64,000 bases of DNA from Liolophura sinensis (GCF_032854445.1 NC_088299.1:8038324-8102323), one strand, 5' to 3'. Shown: positions 13,801 to 24,770, numbered from the stretch's first letter. Numbers and translations are program-made. Notes: generated by a model from the letters alone, not told the origin.

Positions 13801-14907
13801 AAGGGTATATCAAATTCCTGGAAATACCTTCTTCACATGAATTTCAATATTATTTCAATTCAATATATTATCAATATTATTAATTTTTTTTGATGATTAT
13901 AGGTCTCACTGCAACGATGCCTTCTAAGACCAGTATAAGTAAACTAATAACTTGAATAAGGCCCATAACTGGGTGTGTTCCATTTTGTAATACTATTTAG
14001 TAATATCATGAGGATGATGATAGTGCTCATAATTTCTTTCTCACAGAGAAGAGCATCATAACGCTCACTTAGTATGATGTCTGCACTGTTTCATACATGT
14101 CTGTAATTAAGGAATAAGACTATGTCATGAAATAAATGGTGTTAAATCTCATTCATTCTTAAAACAAAACTTTTTGCTTGGGGCACTCTTGGGGTGAATA
14201 TTACAGCTTTCTATCTTACCTGTACTGACAACAATGAACATCATTAATTAACAGTCTGAAACTAGAAACATTAAAAGCGCTTAATTTCACACAACCTCAA
14301 TCAGAAACTTACCAACTGCTGGAGGGTCGTAAGAATCCCCAAGAAGGATTTCCGGAGCAGAATAAGCAAGAGATCCACAAGATGTTTCCAATGTCTTGCC
14401 TGGATTGAACATATTGCTGAAGCCAAAGTCTGTCAACTTCACAATGCCTAGCTTTTCAAAGAACACGACATTTTCAGGTTTTAAGTCTCTGTGCACAACG
14501 TGTAGTCTATGGCAGTATGATATTGCCTCGACGATTTGTTTGAAGTAGCGCCTGGCCATAGTTTCGTCCAGCCCGGCGTCATGTTTCATGATGTAATCGT
14601 ACATGTCCCCTCCGTCACCAAGTTCTAAGATCAAATACAACTTTGTCTGGGTGTCGATCACTTCGTAAAGCCGCACTACATTCGGATGCTGTACTAGTTT
14701 CATGCATCTTACTTCCTGGAAGAGGTGTGCCCTCGAAACTTCGTCTAGCTTAGTTTTGTCGATGACTTTTACGGCAACCCGCTCCCCGGTAAATACATGC
14801 CGGGCTAGCTTCACAACGGCAAAATGGCCACGGCCGATCGTGTCCTCCAAATCGTATAGCCCGGCGATTTTACCGTCGTAATCACCCCTTTGTTTCCTCG
14901 TAGCCAT
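1643..14907 (-). CDS. SNRK: SNRK, SNF-related serine/threonine kinase (5' part of gene; 3' exons outside window)
   Basis: A Ser/Thr kinase of the AMPK-related family, activated in vertebrates by LKB1. Seen: three exons, 14313-14907, 3392-3533 and 1643-1849, with GT/AG borders and matching phases, giving 314 residues. Numbering from MATRK: glycine loop GRGHFAVV 25-32, catalytic lysine in VAVK (K47), HRD 139-141, DFG 160-162, T-loop [14 protein letters not shown] with T175 at the place of the LKB1-phosphorylated Thr of human SNRK, then DVWSLGV across the first splice. Exon 3 ends inside the UBA domain that follows the kinase domain ([20 protein letters not shown]). Residues such as [18 protein letters not shown] are nearly identical to vertebrate SNRK, so the family call is firm. 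The long C-terminal tail is encoded left of position 1. Introns are about 10.8 kb and 1.5 kb. An in-frame ATG at 14931 would add eight residues; 14907 fits family length better. Confidence 0.96.
1850..3391. other. SNRK intron 2
   Basis: Intron of 1,542 bp with GT/AG borders on the minus strand. I see no exon, known repeat or RNA gene in it beyond scattered ACATGTA words. Confidence 0.75.
3392..3533 (-). CDS. SNRK: SNRK coding exon 2
   Basis: It encodes [18 protein letters not shown] onward to SHVSRECR, the C-lobe between the F and H helices. The acceptor is TTTCAG at 3534-3539 and the donor is GTAAGT at 3391-3386. Length 142 nt, entering in phase 1 and leaving in phase 2. Confidence 0.94.
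3891..4020 (-). mobile_element. SINE copy, degenerate and interrupted
   Basis: Read on the minus strand, the family's 3' part is visible: the CACCATAATG-type block is worn, followed by GGCCGCCGTCATATG, a GAAATA block and the TTTGATTGG/ATTTATTT-type end. Extra sequence splits the tail region. Confidence 0.65.
4169..4320 (+). mobile_element. 5'-truncated SINE with 12-bp target duplication
   Basis: The element body is 4181-4308, starting within the family at CAACCTGCGGATGGTCGTGG and ending in the (AAAT)n tail. The word TCTTAATGCATA occurs directly on both sides (4169-4180 and 4309-4320). This is the footprint of target-primed reverse transcription that stopped early. Confidence 0.9.
4356..4663 (-). 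mobile_element. Full-length tRNA-derived SINE with target duplication
   Basis: The body, 4368-4651, is the best whole copy. On the minus strand it begins GGGGCCTCCGTGGCTCAG. It carries a pol III box A (TGGCTCAGTTGG, 4641-4630) and a box B-like GAGTTCAAGTCC (4573-4562), then the conserved GTGGGTTTC and CACCATAATGCTGG blocks and an ATTTATT-type 3' tail. A 12-bp repeat, GAGATATGTATA, flanks it at 4356-4367 and 4652-4663. Molluscan genomes carry related tRNA-derived SINEs (RUDI/V-SINE type); the exact family name is inference. Confidence 0.92.
5453..5580 (-). mobile_element. SINE copy, degenerate
   Basis: It shows an ATTTATTT start, a CTGATTGATGTTTTGCCCTA block and a GGTGGCCAGC block, then CACAACCATCCGTAGG, all diverged from the full copy at 4368-4651. 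Confidence 0.65.
9959..10060 (-). mobile_element. SINE 3' fragment, degenerate
   Basis: It reads ATTTATTTCATTGGAGTTTT, then ACTCAAGAA, TTATGGTGGAAGGAAACCAG and AACCCATGACC. These match the reverse complement of the SINE 3' half with deletions. Confidence 0.6.
14313..14907 (-). CDS. SNRK: SNRK coding exon 1
   Basis: This exon holds the start codon and residues 1-198: the N-lobe, the HRD and DFG loops and the APE motif. It ends in phase 1 at a GTAAGT donor (14312-14307), and the split codon makes the Asp of DVWSLG with the next exon. Confidence 0.95.
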
Positions 14908-16282
14908 CTCGGAATGGCGATTTTCTGTCACCTACCGCATCTGTTCATCAAGATTTCCACATACCTCACATTTCTACCCTAAACTAGTTAAAATTACACA
15001 GTCTTTACAGACGGTGTCATTTTCAAGCCCCTCCGACTGCGCAGAAAGATGCGCATGACGTCAATGGCACGTGACCCATCAATTGCTTCCCAACCATTCA
15101 GGTGCGAAAATGTACACAAAGCCATGTGGAGGCCAACTATAATGAGTGCAGAAATTATGGAGAAAATACTATTTTCATTCATACTTGTACCCAATCATAA
15201 TATCATGCCACAAATGCTTATTTTTCCAAAAGTGATAGATTCTTGGAAATAATAGAGTTTCCTACGGAAAACTTAAAGAAGTCATTATCAAATTAAAACA
15301 GCCAGACACCTTTATATATTTAAATTTATCCTGATTTGTGTCAGTTGGATTGGCAACATTATGAATGTACATTCCATTGTGGCCCAGATATGTTTTTGTA
15401 ACAGAAAAATAATAGTAATAAAAAACTTTAATTCAGGTTTTACAAAATGAAGAAAAAATCATCATGAGACCTCACCAATAATTTGAAATCAGTGCGTTGT
15501 TACAGAGCTATTTTTTGAACTTTTGCAAGCAGAATAATCTTACAAAAGTCACTTCAAATTCTTTTATCTGAGCACCTAAAATTCACATTTGAAATAATTT
15601 ACTTTGTGTCTTTATATTTAATATCATGTCATTTAAGACTGTGACGGTGCTCTTACATGTAGATGATGGTAGCTCAGCTAGCTGGTCACTGTGAACGATA
15701 ACATATTTGGTGGTCAACCAGTTGAGCTAATTAAGATGATGGAGGATATCAGCTGTCAAAAGTACCAAGCTTAATGTAGGTAACTCCATCATAAATTCAA
15801 AATGTTTTAATCGTGAACATGCTAGTATACTTCAAAATTTTGTTAACATTTTTTCTTTTAGATATTCTGTGCACAAAATATCATATAGTTTTATACATTT
15901 TGGTTGAACTATATATGCATGCATATACTGGAACTGCCAACCAGTGTAAGAAAACACACATCTCAAACAGATGTCGTCATGGTATACTTTATTCTGTACC
16001 ACTGTAAGCAATCATTTTCACTTGCCTACGATATGAAGCGTAAAATTTTCCAAACGGCTGCTCTCAAAGAAATAGAAAAACGATATAGTATAGCACTATG
16101 CTCTAAAATGCCATAAAATTCAGGTACGTTCAGGGTTATTCCCCGTTTTGTGATTACTACAGGCGGCCAAGAGAGGGCCCGTGTGAGATGAAACGTGCTG
16201 TCCTTGTGCAAGCTGTGGTTAGTTACTTGACATGTTGTAACAAACTTTGTTTCCTGTTAAACATAGCAAAAAAATAGGCCAA
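14908..16282. other. Intergenic region between SNRK and the divergent thioesterase-like gene
   Basis: Head-to-head spacer of about 1.4 kb. The SNRK side has the motif cluster at 15038-15073. Near 15670-15731 the words AGCTCAGCTAGCTGGT and ACCAGTTGAGCT form a loose inverted repeat. No gene seen. Confidence 0.7.
15038..15073 (-). promoter_or_regulatory. SNRK promoter-like cluster: two NRF1-type half sites, CRE, E-box
   Basis: Within 36 bp lie TGCGCA (15038-15043), TGCGCA (15050-15055), the perfect palindromic CRE TGACGTCA (15056-15063) and CACGTG (15068-15073). The cluster is 130-165 bp upstream of the SNRK start codon, in a stretch richer in CpG than its surroundings. The motifs are seen; promoter activity and the assignment to SNRK rather than to the divergent gene at 16283 are inferred. 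Confidence 0.6.
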
Positions 16283-16308
16283 ATGCATCGTGTTCAACGA
16301 CTCGTTCG
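16283..16308 (+). CDS. Thioesterase-like gene, coding exon 1
   Basis: It encodes MHRVQRLV plus two bases of an Arg codon. The context AAATGC is a weak start context, but this is the only upstream ATG I found that ends in phase 2 at a strong donor (GTAAGT) before the stop-bounded exon at 18072. Confidence 0.6.
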
Positions 16309-19300
16309 GTAAGTATGGGTGTACGTGCACATCTGATGCGTATAAAATGTGAAAATAAAGATGACATATGCGAATAGCCTGTGGTCAGATTATGGTTGTT
16401 CAACAACAACAATATGTAGTGACGGCAGTAAACGTTTGACAGTTCAAATGGAGTGCGTGCATTTGGGTTGTGAACACGTGTTTTGTTTCGGCTGAATTTT
16501 GGATAACGAAGTGAACAAACATTGCTACATAACTTAGAAACATTGCTTTTATCGGACGATAAGCAATTTGAACAATCCTTAGCCTAGTGTATAGTCAGTT
16601 ATAATTGCGGAGTGTATCTCTCTTTATCAAGCAACACAAAGTGTTGGGAGAGATAGTGGGAATAACAACACCACTGGTAAGCCACATTTACCACATCTTC
16701 ACATGCGTATCAAATCTTCCCAAGCGTAAATCAGTGTCAACCGAGTGGTCCACATAATGAACTAACCCATTCTGAGTCTCGCTGAATCAAAAACGATCAA
16801 TAATAACCGCACAAATTCACAAAAGAAAAACATTTTCAGACACTTGACCCACTGTGGCCATAAGCTGTTTGTCACCATTTTGGTCACTTGTGAGAATGAA
16901 CGAGACTGTAAGCAGCACTTCAGTCGTCTTAATCCTACCCAGTAGAACTTCTGAGGTATTCAGTGCATTCATAATATGGCGTAGCAAGGCATATTTGGGT
17001 TTCCCCTGGCTCTGTCTGGTTTCCTCACACTATAATGGTGGCCATCATCATATAAGTGAAATATTCTTGAGTACGGTGCAAAACACCAATCAAATTAATA
17101 AATAAACAATGCTTATTAACCCACATTTCATTTGAGAGGCTGAAAACTATTATGCAGGATAAAATCTGGTTGCTAACGTGTGGTAGAGTGATGTAAATCC
17201 ATTGAAGAACCAGCGTTTCACAATGAACATCTGAGAAAGGGTTTATTGACTAAAACAAGGATCAACCTAATCTTTACAACTGCCAAAATCTGTCAACATT
17301 TTCTTGGGTTGGTTATGAAAAATCCATTTAAAAATGACCGCTAAGCAGCTTCGCCATCCATGATGTATTACATCAAACATGTTGAGATACCAGATCTGTA
17401 CAGTCAGTTGTGGTATGTTAAGTCAAAATAGCTGGAATTTTAAGCATATTTTCATATGGAACAACTGATGAACCAGTGTATTTTTGTCAGCAGGCAAATG
17501 TCCGTGGTTTACCCAGGGTACGTGGTTTCCATCACCCACAAGTCTGATCACTGTGTGATACAAAACAAAAATTCTTGTTCACCGATCAAATAAAAGTGAT
17601 CATGTTTTTATTAGCAATGTGATAGCATGGTAAAATCCACATTAACTAGTTTTGTTGCTGAATTTGGACAGAACATTTTTTGTTGGAAAGAGCAACTAAA
17701 AGCTTACCCACTTGGCAAACATCACAGTTGTGAAACAAGTAGGTCAGACATGGCTTAAAAACCGGAAAAAGGTCAGAAGTTAAACTAAATCACCACATAT
17801 TGTATATTTCTGTATAGCTTGAAATACTCTTTTCAAATCTGTTGGCTTGGTAGGTGTCCATGCTGTAGTTTCTATGTTATGGTCACTTATGAGTAGCTGT
17901 CTTTATACCTGTCTGGTCTATCACTGGGCCAGCCCAGGAAGTAATATGTTTTCTCCCCTGAATTATTTGTGAACCAGAAGCGGGGTTTTGCATTGCTTAG
18001 GGAATTTTGCTTTTGGACAGAAAGGAGGAATATACAGTATGAATGAAATGATTAGTGTGGTGATGTTACAGGTCTTTTCCATCGTTAAACCTGAAGCTAG
18101 AAGTGGACACATGTCAGCGACGAGCTGACCTGGTGCTTCCTGGACTGAGATATGATGACATGGATATTACAGGTCAGACACGTTATTCTAACTTTGTGAG
18201 CATTTCTAAAAAATGTGTTTTGTTACAAGTCATTAGGAGAACCAGAGGCCCAAGAGCAATGAGGTTTCAAGTTGAAATTCAGAATTTACTGATTTGACTT
18301 TGAGTCCACTCATAAATCTTGACCATCATCATATAAAGGGCAAATTCTTGATTAAAATGTTAAATACCAAGCAAATAAATACATTTATAAAATTATAAGC
18401 AAATAAATTAGACACTTCAGGGGAATATTGACATTCCATCTGTGAGTGCTCTCACAGTTTTTGCTCGGACATGAAAGATCATTTGTCTCCCACTAAGGCT
18501 AAATTGGGTGTAGAAGTCTGTACATCACTTGGAGAGCTTGTTAATTCCTAAATCTTTACCTCGGGCACTCTGTTTTCTCCATGAATCAATGTCACCAGCA
18601 TCACTGTTATGGCAACATAAGAACTTGAAAGCCGATTATTTCTTACAATTTTAAGCACTGGTTTAAAAGTCACTGAAATGATAATGTTTCCTGTTGAAGT
18701 CCGTATATTGCTACATGTATGTATTCGTGATTTTTAAATGATGATTTGTGGTCTAAAATGAGCCAAAAAATAATAGGAATAACATTTTTTTCTGAAATTG
18801 TAGGGGCCTAAGATCTGGGTTTTTTCTCTGTTGCAGGAAGGCCTGATGTCTTGCGTGTTTACAAAATGATGACAAGAGTGGAGCTGGCGGCATTCTATAA
18901 TGAAATTCCATATTTGGACATGAATGAGTTAAATAACAAGAACATAGCCACGGTTACAAAAGCCTCCCAGATTGAAATGAGGAGAGAGTTTTATGACAAG
19001 ACTGTGGCCAAAGCACCGCTGGCAGTGAATCTTAGACTTGTTTACGTGGGAGACACATCGTTTGTCACTCTTACAGATTTCTCCTGTGGTGGAAGAATGA
19101 AACCATCTGTCAAGGTCACCAATGTACATTCTTTTACCGACAGCCACACGAACAAGGTGATACCAGTTCCTGATTGGTGGAGAGCAAAATTCGACTACGA
19201 TCTTCAAGATCATCCTCCAATCATAGATCCTTTGAGCGTGTCACTTAATGCTAGAACACGTAGCTGTTTGTTCACTGTTCCACACAGTGACACAAATGCT

Positions 19301-19588
19301 GAAGGGCGCACGCGCTGTGCAGCGTACATGAAGTATTTCCTGGATGCAGCTAGCATAGCAGCTCACCAAGGATTCTTCGATTCAATAACAAATAGTGCGG
19401 ACATACAAAATCAGCCAATCAGGAGGATCAGTATGTTGTACACAGCTGCCAGCCAGTGGGGTGACACCTTGACGACGAAAATATGGGAAGATGTTGTCAA
19501 AGAGGAAATATTGTGTAACGTGTCGAGAGACGAAGAACTCTTGTGGGCAGCCAGTTTAAAATATCACAAGAAAGAAACAGAAATATGA
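16283..19588 (+). CDS. Double-hotdog thioesterase-like protein, possibly mitochondrial
   Basis: Three exons (16283-16308, 18072-18172, 18837-19588) join in phase to give 292 residues. The start MHRVQRLVRSFPSLN is basic and amphipathic-looking with no acidic residue, as in mitochondrial leaders. Residues about 85-160 resemble one hotdog half (LAVNLRLVYVGDTSFVTLTD, then NKVIPVPDWW). Residues about 195-285 resemble a second: RTRCAAYMKYFLDAASIAAH recalls the hotdog helix with its usual acidic residue, and ASQWGDTLTTKIWED recalls the GD-x-L strand turn of 4HBT-type thioesterases. The fold call rests on motif resemblance only and I do not recognise a named orthologue. If correct, the substrate would be an acyl-CoA or similar thioester. 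Exon 1 is short but has a good donor (CG|GTAAGT) and exactly the phase needed. Confidence 0.75.
16309..18071. other. Intron 1 of the thioesterase-like gene
   Basis: About 1.76 kb; holds a 5'-truncated SINE at 16985-17108 and nothing else recognised. Confidence 0.6.
16985..17108 (+). mobile_element. 5'-truncated SINE
   Basis: It begins at the TTGGGTTTCCCCTGGCTCTG block and runs through TATAATGGTGGCCATC, TAAGTGAAATATTCTTGAGT and AAAACACCAATCAAATTAAT into the A-rich tail. Confidence 0.85.
18072..18172 (+). CDS. Thioesterase-like gene, coding exon 2
   Basis: It encodes SFPSLNLKLEVDTCQRRADL and on to DDMDIT. The acceptor is TTACAG and the donor is G|GTCAGA. A TGA lies just upstream in frame, so the exon needs a spliced start. 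Confidence 0.8.
18310..18395 (+). mobile_element. SINE 3' fragment, degenerate
   Basis: Within intron 2 of the thioesterase-like gene (18173-18836). CATCATCATATAA, AATTCTTGA and ATACCAAGCAAATAAAT follow the SINE tail in order with many changes. Confidence 0.55.
18837..19588 (+). CDS. Thioesterase-like gene, coding exon 3
   Basis: The acceptor TCTGTTGCAG is followed by GRPDVLRVYKMMTRVELAAF and an open frame to the TGA at 19586-19588. This exon carries both hotdog-like halves. Confidence 0.9.
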
Positions 19589-19787
19589 TATTGTTCATAG
19601 AAGGAGCTATTCTTTTTAGGACTATTATCAGTATTAGAGAAGGGACACTTTCTATACTGCAGATTCTAGTGCTGAAAATTCGCTGAGACCACTGTGGGTT
19701 TCAAACCACCGACCTCAGAGTCAGGCACAAAATCGCCAGCAATACAGGTCAACCATCTAGTGCTATATTCAGAAAGTGTAAATCCCT

Positions 19788-19793
19788 AATAAA
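19788..19793 (+). promoter_or_regulatory. Candidate polyadenylation signal AATAAA for the thioesterase-like gene
   Basis: AATAAA lies 200 bp past the stop codon on the coding strand. It is one short motif in AT-rich DNA, so support is modest. Confidence 0.45.
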
Positions 19794-20164
19794 AATAATA
19801 CTGCTACTTAAAATCCACTTACTAAGTGACATCTATACCAGCCTGTTCATGACTGTTTTCTCCCTGGGGTAAAACAGTTGGTCATATCCCACGTTTAAGT
19901 ATTCAGGTTTAAGCTTGAGTAGGCATCTTTTTCTGGTGTACTGTTCTTATAAAGCACTTGACCATCAAAGTGCGGTACATATCACAGGAACAAAAAGTAT
20001 GTGCACATTGGAACAGAAAAATAGGCTGTACAACTTGGACCTTAATAGCTTGGGGTGAAAAGTTTGCCCCTTATAAGGCAGAAAATACTGAATTTCTGGT
20101 GAAGTGCTTCTGAAATACAAAATGATGCAGATCTGTTAAGTTTATCAGTAAAAAATTAGGAAGA

Positions 20165-21150
20165 TATGGAGATATCCCTGTTATGGTGCATTGGTATCTG
20201 GGGTGTGACCTACAGATAGCCCAGTTATGGTGCATTGATATCTGGGGTGTGATCTACAGATAGCCCTGTTATAGTGCATAGGTATCCGGGGTGTAACATA
20301 CAGATAACCCTGTTAAGGTGCATAGGTATCCTGGGTGTATTATACAGATATCCCTGTTATGGTGCAAAGGTATCCTTTGTGTATCATACAGATAACCCTG
20401 TTATGGTGCATAGGTATCCTGGGTGTAACATACAGATATCCCTGTTATGGTGCATAGGTATCCTTTCTGTATCATACAGATAGCCCTGTTATGGTACATA
20501 GGTATCAGGGGTGTAACATACAGATATCCCTGTTATAGTGCATTGGTATCCTGGGTGTGATATACAGATAGCCCTGTTATGGTGCATAGGTATCTTAGGT
20601 GTAACATACAGATAGCCCTGTTATGGTGCATAGGTATCAGGGGTGTAACATACAGATAGCCCTGTTATAGTGCATTGGTATCCTGGGTGTGATATACAGA
20701 TAGCCCTGTTATGGTGCAAAGGTATCCTAGGTGTAACATACAGATAGCCCTGTTATGGTGCATAGGTATCCTGGGTGTATCGTACAGGTATCCCTGTTAT
20801 GGTGTGTAGGTATCCTTTGTGTATCATACAGATAACCCTGTTATGGTGCATAGGTATCCTGGGTGTAACATACGGATAGCCCTGTTATGGTGCATAGGTA
20901 TCCTGGGTGTATCATACAGATATCCCTGTTATGGTGTGTAGGTATCCTTTGTGTATCATATAGATAGCCTTGTTATGGTGCATGTGTATCCTGGGTGTGA
21001 CATATGGATAGACCTTTTATGGCGCATAGGGGTATCCTGGGTGTAACATACAGATATCCCTGTTATGGTGCATAGGTATCCTGGGTGTAACATACAGATA
21101 GCCCTGTTATGGTGCATAGGTATCCTGGGTGTAACATACGGATAGCCATG
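20165..21150. repeat. 44-bp tandem repeat, about 22 copies
   Basis: The unit includes CCCTGTTATGGTGCATAGGT, then ATCCTGGGTGTAACATACAGAT. Successive TTATGGTGCA words begin 44 bp apart (20181, 20225, 20269). Copies differ by a few bases, and two higher forms alternate (GATAGCCC and GATATCCC). Confidence 0.95.
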
Positions 21151-21540
21151 TTATGGTACAGAGATATCCCTGGTGTGGCATGGAAATTTCTGTGATGCAT
21201 AGACATCCATGCAGTGATATGAACATTTCCCTTGTACATTGCCACTATCTTTGCTGTGGTGTGGAGATATCCCCACTAGAAGGTGGAGATATATCTGCGA
21301 CACGCATGTTTTGGAGGTACATGTATCACAGTTCGGTTGCAGAGATATCCCTGGTGTGAGGATAGATATCCCTACTGTATGATGGATATGGTATCCCTGT
21401 TATGGTATGGATATACATCTGCTGCCATTTTAATGTGTATTTGTGGTGCAAATGTATCCCTGCCATGATGTGGAGATATTCCTGTTATGAGGCAGATATA
21501 TCTATGTTGCCATGTGGATATATCCCTGATATTGTGATGT
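21151..21540. repeat. Degenerate flank of the 44-bp satellite
   Basis: GATATCCCTG-type and TGGTGTGGAGATAT-type words continue at irregular spacing after the regular array, suggesting older decayed units. Confidence 0.6.
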
Positions 21541-22514
21541 AGAAGCAGTAAAATCTGAGGAAGTCAAGGCAATATTAATAAGGGCAATGTATTAAGAGGG
21601 TTTGAGAGGCCAGCACCATAGGCAGTGAAACATCAATGATTGTTGACATCTTGTTCTGCCATGACACAAACTTGAAAAATTGGAAACTGCAGTAAATAGG
21701 AAAATTTGCTAAGAACTGGTGTCTAACCAGAAATGGACACACATCGTGGTGATGGTTATAAGACAGTAGAATGCAGATGTACAGGACAACAAATAACACG
21801 ATATAAGGTTTTGTCTTAGAGTTCACTCAATATAATGTGTGACACACTCTTTTTGCACATAAATAAAAGCAATATTTACAGAGTAGTGCAATTGTGGCAA
21901 TGGAATAAAACTAATATATACATGGTGTGGATGTTAAAGCTCATACAGCAGTTGTACTCTTGAGATGCCCAAATTAAAAAAAAAAAAAACACAAAAAAAA
22001 TAAGGGTACCTAAAAAAACATTGCTGGGCCTCAATGAGATTCAATGGAATTTTATTTCATGCTCTAAGCGATGCTTGTACGAAGAAATTTATGTGTGGTA
22101 AAAAGTAGATAAGTCTCACTGTCATCATTGATGGCAAACAGTACCATTGTATTCCATAAAACACACCTTTAAATTTATATTTACATATAAATGCATTTCA
22201 TTTTATTCAAAGTATTTAACAAAAAAACCTAACCAATGTGTTTATAGATACGTACCCTTATAGCCATATATGTAATTTGTAAATCTTACTATCCTTTCAA
22301 GAGTTAGTACTTGTATTGACTTACAATTTTACCAATTTGGGAAGAACGTCAGTTTAGTACTTTGTGTAAATTTTATGGACGAAAAAAACAAAACAAAACA
22401 AAAACTACCAGAACAGTCAACAAAGGATGAAAATGTCTACAATTGATTGATGAAACTCATTCTTTTGGGTGTTCTCAAATCTACCACCAGGTTGCCAGAC
22501 AACAGGTATTTCAG

Positions 22515-22730
22515 TAATTCTTCAACCTTTTCACATGTTTGCAAGGTGTTTCGTTCAAGTGTATTCTGAAGGCATCATTCTGTGTTGTCTGATAAAATTA
22601 TACTTTTTGTGAAGCCTTGAAACTTGCTAATCCAACTGATGTAGTTTTGTATGCAATATCAAATTAAAAATGTGCATAAATTGCACTCAGAATTGCTCTT
22701 TCATATGCGAAGAGGTTGAGGAGTTAGAGT
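22515..22730 (+). mobile_element. MITE family B, copy 1
   Basis: The ends are TAATTCTTCAACCTTTTCAC and CATATGCGAAGAGGTTGAGG, imperfect inverted repeats. The interior has TATTCTGAAGGCAT, GATAAAATTATACTTTTTGT and AATCCAACTGATGTAGTTTT, shared with the four other copies in the window. Confidence 0.8.
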
Positions 22731-23790
22731 GCATTAGAGTAGTGTTTAACAAAAGCAAGACACTACCATGTCTAGCAAAGCAAGACCTGTACCATATCGA
22801 TCAGTGAACGCACACTATGCATTTAATGTATTTCCTGTGACCTGTACCATTGGCCATTGATAATGCTGGGATAAGCATGTAATGTCTTAATATGGTTGTG
22901 GTTGGCACATTTCACTTGATTCTGGTTGATTCCTCAACTTTATACTTCCACTGAAGATTTTTTTTTGTGAAATTTGATTATCATATCATAAAAACCTGGC
23001 ATCAAAAGTATCATTTTAAGGCCTTTTTGTGTGTTTGAAAATTCATTTTCGTGTACCAAACTTTAGGTTGAGTGCAGTAATAACATGACACCTACACAGT
23101 GAAAATACCTGAAAATACACATGTAGATGTGTTTTAACATGACCTGTGGGTTTGCAGAATACATGTATAGATTTGCCGTGGTAGGCAGTATGGAATGAGG
23201 CTGGAGAATTAGCGATGCTAAATGGCGTGTATAAATCTATTCAGTGTTAAGTGTACATGTATTCCCACGGCCCATTTGTATGCGTGCATTATCTTAGTAT
23301 ATATGCTGTGGAAAAATTTATGGAATAATAAATGTGCTACTCATGACGGGTCAAGGAACTGTTGTGAGGGAGAGAAGAAAATCAACTGTTCTGTTTGTCT
23401 CATCATAAATGTGCAGCGATTACATTACCATAGTTGGTAGCTGGCACCACCACTGGTGTAACATCCGATCTGAACCTCTGCAGACCTTAACAACTCCCCC
23501 CCCCCACCCCCCTCCCTAATTCCCATCACTTTCTATGTATATATCTATATTTATATGTATATATATAGATACATGATTATGGATTAATTCATGAGGACTC
23601 TCGTGAGCATAGCTGCAAGGGGATAGAGATCGTGGTAGATGTGAGATCGGCTAGCCATGTTCCCATCTACACTTCCAAGTTCAAACCTGAATCTGTGCAT
23701 AAACTCAATTATAACAAATTTGTTAATCCTGTGCTTTCCCCAGCATGCCCAAGGTGTGTGCCACAAATATTTATTTAAATTCTGTGAGGG

Positions 23791-24040
23791 GAGCCTCTGT
23801 GGTTAGCGTGCCAGGAGGGCTCAATGGCCCAGTAGCCTCTCACCAATGAAGTGGCTGTGAGTTCAAGTCCAGCTCATGCTAGTTTCCTCTCCGGCTGTAT
23901 TATTGGAAGCTCTGCCAGGAACAAATGGATTGTTGTGGGTCCCCCTGGGCTCAGCCCGGTTTCTTCCAACCATAATGCTGGTCGCTGTCGTATAAGTGAA
24001 TTATTCTTGAGTATGGCGGAAAACACCAATCAAATAAACC
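23791..24040 (+). mobile_element. SINE, near full length
   Basis: It has a worn tRNA-like head (GCCTCTGTGGTTAGCGTGCC), a box B-like GAGTTCAAGTCC, GCTCATGCTAG, GTTGTGGGT, ACCATAATGCTGGTC and the CAAATAAA tail. Box A is damaged by a local deletion and rearrangement. Confidence 0.88.
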
Positions 24041-24448
24041 AAACATTTTGCAGGTAAGGCCTAGGTGGCAAGAAACTGTCCACCATTTAACCACTGGTGT
24101 AGCTTCCATCAGTATGATCAACCAGCAAATTTTTATGCCGCACAAAAGAAATTTTGTTCATAACTTGCAGAAGGCCAGAGATCTACCCCAGGCACTCTAA
24201 TTTCCTCCACTCATGAAAATGACCCCCATAGTCAGGGTTTTCATTTAGAATTAGAGGATGTCAGAGTTCAAAAGTGGATGGCTAAAATGAAAAAAATTAT
24301 GCCACAATTACTCTTTGTTTAAATAGTAAAAATGTTCAAAGAAGGTAGCTGCAAGGAAGGCAGTTGACAGCTGTCTAGAGCCTGCTAATTGCCCTTTTGG
24401 AACACCCTGCATAGTATTCTTGAGTACAGCATTATTACACAAATTACA

Positions 24449-24770
24449 TACTCCTCAAAGTGCATGCATGGCTCTCTAGGTTCCCATTACATCACTGCCA
24501 CCACCAGCAAATTCTGTACACAAATCTTGAACAATGCCACGGTCATTGGGTCATGAAAAGTCAGGAAATGATATCAGAGAACGCAAAAACTGTCATCTTT
24601 CGTTTCTGTAAATATTTGACATACGCATTCTGACCCACAACTGAAACAATTTTATTCACGAATGCTGATTTTAGTTCTGTGCGAGGACAACAGTGGAAAG
24701 GCTAAGCCCAAACAAACCTCTTGTGCACTGCACAGGCTTTAAAGCAGCGGCAGAACAAACAAGCTGGATT
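24449..24770 (+). mobile_element. Degenerate, right-truncated copy of the 386-bp MITE
   Basis: It starts TACTCCTCAAAGTGCATGCA and keeps CATCACTGCCACCA, TCTTGAACAATGCCACGGTC and TTATTCACGAATGCTGATT, matching 40847-41232 in order. The right inverted end is not visible. Confidence 0.75.

Larger units (their letters stand above)
3534..14312. other. SNRK intron 1
   Basis: Intron of about 10.8 kb. The left 2 kb holds four SINE copies (3891-5580); another worn copy lies at 9959-10060. Elsewhere I see only low-complexity DNA: an A run near 8394-8410 and an ATCC run near 11155-11178. No second gene is visible in it. Confidence 0.75.
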
